Source: Algihabitans albus
GTDB lineage: Bacteria; Pseudomonadota; Alphaproteobacteria; Kiloniellales; DSM-21159
DNA length: 64,000 bases
NCBI RefSeq assembly: GCF_003572205.1
Contig: NZ_QXNY01000003.1
Location: 62,001 to 126,000, forward strand
Direction of reading: 5' to 3'
Position 1 is the first letter of the stretch; each line of letters starts with the position of its first letter. Below, piece after piece: positions 62,118 to 64,000 of this stretch. The translations under genes and the position numbers were made by a program. The notes under the pieces were generated by a model, which was not told the origin of the DNA, did not search any database, and saw only the letters and a list, made by a program, of their open reading frames with translations.

Positions 62118-63679
62118 TCTTGGACCTCCAACACGTCCGTCTCTCCGCTCGCAAGCGACACCGCCGTCATGCGCGCGAGCCCCTCGTCCCCAAGCACCGC
62201 CGCCACGTAGGGCCGCGGATCGAGGAGCTCTTCCGCCGAGCGCTCCGCCAATTGATAGAAGGGCTCGACGAAGAGGCCGATGGTCACCGTCATGGCGGCC
62301 AGCACCGCAATCGGGCCGAGCAGAAACCAGCGTTGCGCGCCGGTCAAGGGCGGCGGCGGCGGACCCGCCTCTGCCGGCCGCGCTTTCCAAAAGGCATTCA
62401 ACCAGATCTTGGTCATGGAATAGATGGTCAGCAGACCGACCGCCAGCGCGACGGCCGCAATGACGTAGCCTTCGGCTTCGATAGAGGCCTGAACCAGCAC
62501 GAACTTGGCCCAGAAACCCGACAAGGGCGGAAAACCTGCCAGCGAGAAGGCGGGAATGAAGAACAGAACGGCAATCAAGGGGTGATATCGGTAGAGGTCG
62601 CCCAGACGCTTCAGCTCGAAGGAACCGCCGATGCGGTTCACCACGCCCGAAACGAAAAAGAGGTTCGCCTTCACGATGATGTGGTGAACCAGATAGAAGA
62701 CGGCGCCGACGATCCCGAGCGGCGTGTAGAGCGCCAAACCGAGGATCATGTAGCCGATCTGGCTGACGATGTGGAAGGAGAGGATGCGCCTCAGTTCGTT
62801 CTGCGCCGCCGCACCCAGCACGCCGGTCACCATCGTCAGGCCGGCGACCCACAGCAGGATCTCGTGGGTGTAGCCGACATCTCCGGTAAAGATCAGGGTG
62901 AAACAGCGGATCAGCGCGTAGACCCCGACCTTGGTCAGCAGACCGGAGAAGATCGCGGAGACCGCCACCTTCGGCGTGTGGTAACTGGCCGGCAGCCAGA
63001 AGAACAGCGGGAAGACCGCCGACTTGATACCGAAGGCGACAATGAACATCACCGCCACCACGGTCACCAACCCCTGGTTCTCCACTTCCTGGAGGCGGAT
63101 GTGGAGATCCGCCATGTTCAGCGTGCCGGTCAGGCCGTAGAGCAGGCCGATCCCGCCGAGGAAGAGAATGGTGGCGATCAGATTGAGCGCGACGTACTTG
63201 ACCGCACCGTCCAGCTGCGCCCGGCGACCGCCCAGAACCAGCAGCGCGAAGGAGGCGATCAGCATCACCTCGAACCAGACATAGAGGTTGAAGAGATCGC
63301 CGGTCAGGAAGGCGCCGCAGACGCCGCACAGCAGAGCATGCAACAGCGGATGAAAGCCGTAGGCGACCGCCTTGTCGCCGACATCGCCGAAGGCGTAGAC
63401 GACCGTCGCCAGGCCGATGATGGCGGTGATCAGCACCATCACGGCGCTGAGGTGATCGGCCACCAGCGTAATGCCGAAGGGCGCCGGCCAGTCGCCCATC
63501 TGAGCCGCGAGGATACCCTCTTGCCAGACCGCCGCCATCAGGGCGATCGACAGGCCCAGCAGCCCCAGCGCAGCGGTCACGCTGACGATACGCTGGGCTG
63601 CGAGATTACCGCGCAGGATGAAGCCGATAACCGCCGCGATCATCGGCAGGATAATCGGAAGAACCAGCAACCAACTCAT
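62114..63679 (-). CDS. mnhD: Mrp-type Na+/H+ antiporter subunit D
   Basis: 521 residues, about 14 helices, related to the proton-pumping NuoM/NuoN subunits of complex I. The region [20 protein letters not shown] holds the conserved membrane Glu. [20 protein letters not shown] holds the first key Lys. [18 protein letters not shown] contains the second Lys (TKVGVYA), and [20 protein letters not shown] includes the conserved His. MnhD forms one of the antiport modules of the complex. It overlaps mnhC upstream and mnhE downstream by 4 bp each. Confidence 0.95.
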   Translation of the reverse strand: MSWLLVLPIILPMIAAVIGFILRGNLAAQRIVSVTAALGLLGLSIALMAAVWQEGILAAQMGDWPAPFGITLVADHLSAVMVLITAIIGLATVVYAFGDVGDKAVAYGFHPLLHALLCGVCGAFLTGDLFNLYVWFEVMLIASFALLVLGGRRAQLDGAVKYVALNLIATILFLGGIGLLYGLTGTLNMADLHIRLQEVENQGLVTVVAVMFIVAFGIKSAVFPLFFWLPASYHTPKVAVSAIFSGLLTKVGVYALIRCFTLIFTGDVGYTHEILLWVAGLTMVTGVLGAAAQNELRRILSFHIVSQIGYMILGLALYTPLGIVGAVFYLVHHIIVKANLFFVSGVVNRIGGSFELKRLGDLYRYHPLIAVLFFIPAFSLAGFPPLSGFWAKFVLVQASIEAEGYVIAAVALAVGLLTIYSMTKIWLNAFWKARPAEAGPPPPPLTGAQRWFLLGPIAVLAAMTVTIGLFVEPFYQLAERSAEELLDPRPYVAAVLGDEGLARMTAVSLASGETDVLEVQE

Positions 63680-64000
63680 AGAGGCCGGTCCTTCGAAGCC
63701 GGCTCGGCCGCGCTCTCCTCGGGCTCGGCGACGCGCATGGCATCGGTGTCCACCGTCTCAAGCTCCTGATAGGCGCGAAAAGCGAGCACCAGAGCGAAGG
63801 CGAGTAGGCCGAAGGAAATCACGATCGCAGTCAGGATCAAGGCCTGCGGCAAGGCATTCGCCACCCCGGGATCGGGCAGGCTTTCCCCCGTCGCGATCAA
63901 AGGCGGTGCCGCCCGCGTCAGGCCACCGCCCGCGAAGATCAGCAGATTGGCAGCGTTGGAGATCAGGACCAGGCCGAACACGAAACGCACCAGGTTGCGG
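63676..64000 (-). CDS. mnhC: Mrp-type Na+/H+ antiporter subunit C, 3' part
   Basis: The visible 107 codons end at 63676 and the frame is open to the right edge, so the N-terminal first helix is missing. The chain enters at [20 protein letters not shown], the second helix of MnhC, a NuoK-like subunit. [20 protein letters not shown], the third helix, carries the conserved PQALVLTAIVI signature. The cytoplasmic tail is Glu/Ala-rich and variable. mnhA/B should lie beyond the edge. Confidence 0.93.
   Translation of the reverse strand, partial: RNLVRFVFGLVLISNAANLLIFAGGGLTRAAPPLIATGESLPDPGVANALPQALILTAIVISFGLLAFALVLAFRAYQELETVDTDAMRVAEPEESAAEPASKDRPL

Noticed and set aside
61644-63329. A 561-codon minus-strand frame ending in mnhE
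   Set aside because: Only the final 157 codons from ATG 62117 match MnhE. The rest overlaps mnhD in another frame and has no family resemblance.
1-64000. Mobile elements, CRISPR arrays, rRNA or complete tRNA genes
   Set aside because: I looked for transposase motifs, inverted terminal repeats, regular spacer-repeat arrays and tRNA arms across the window and found none that hold up.

Overview
This window is GC-rich chromosomal DNA with tightly packed genes. It looks like a free-living, probably marine or soil, alphaproteobacterium near the Rhodospirillales. The evidence is indirect: a one-step phosphatidylcholine synthase, an ImuA-ImuB-DnaE2 cassette behind a GAAC-N7-GAAC LexA box of the alphaproteobacterial type, a very large share of peptide-type and polyamine-type ABC importers, and Mrp antiporter genes. 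No rRNA, tRNA, insertion sequence, phage gene or CRISPR array was found. The genus cannot be fixed from the sequence alone.

Layout. 1-5.3 kb: the 5' part of a PQQ-type sugar dehydrogenase gene (running off the left edge), an asparagine-synthase-like protein, a gamma-glutamyltransferase and moaA. 5.5-11.3 kb: a small membrane protein, an acyl-CoA synthetase, phosphatidylcholine synthase, a class IV aminotransferase, a leucine-dehydrogenase-type enzyme and a DsbA-like isomerase. 11.4-13.3 kb: a lone DppB/DppC permease pair. 13.3-18.5 kb: a tandem universal stress protein, a glutathione S-transferase, a large membrane histidine kinase and pyrE. 18.6-21.4 kb: a TPP riboswitch driving a TRAP-type binding protein, thiM and thiE. 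21.8-25.3 kb: a VOC protein and soxR divergent around a near-consensus SoxR box, then a patatin-like lipase, an enoyl-CoA hydratase and a hotdog thioesterase. 25.4-31.2 kb: the SOS mutasome genes imuA-imuB-dnaE2.

31.3-40.4 kb: an apparent catabolic island. An FAD oxidoreductase lies divergent to an RpiR-type regulator, followed by a complete five-gene Dpp-type importer and an M81 (MlrC-like) metallopeptidase. 40.5-49.6 kb, all on the minus strand: a prolidase-like amidohydrolase, then a second full importer in the order binding protein, two permeases, two ATPases and a second binding protein, with an intrinsic terminator after the first binding protein. 49.9-57.1 kb: a LysE-family exporter, then a class III aminotransferase followed by a four-gene polyamine-type ABC importer. 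57.3-60.5 kb: nrdB behind an NrdR box, convergent with a soluble chemotaxis-type protein carrying three near-identical PAS repeats. 60.5-61.0 kb: an AT-rich non-coding stretch. 61.0-64.0 kb: mnhG, F, E, D and the 3' part of mnhC of an Mrp-type cation/proton antiporter, running off the right edge.

Taken together, the region is dominated by scavenging of organic nitrogen: three peptide-type permease pairs, four cognate ATPases, three binding proteins, two predicted peptide hydrolases, gamma-glutamyltransferase, polyamine uptake with an aminotransferase, and amino-acid dehydrogenase and aminotransferase genes. The features most worth a second look are the riboswitch-controlled TRAP binding protein next to thiM, the MlrC/ABC/RpiR/FAD-oxidoreductase island, the SoxR box that places a VOC protein under redox-sensor control, and the triplicated PAS receptor with the AT-rich DNA upstream of it.
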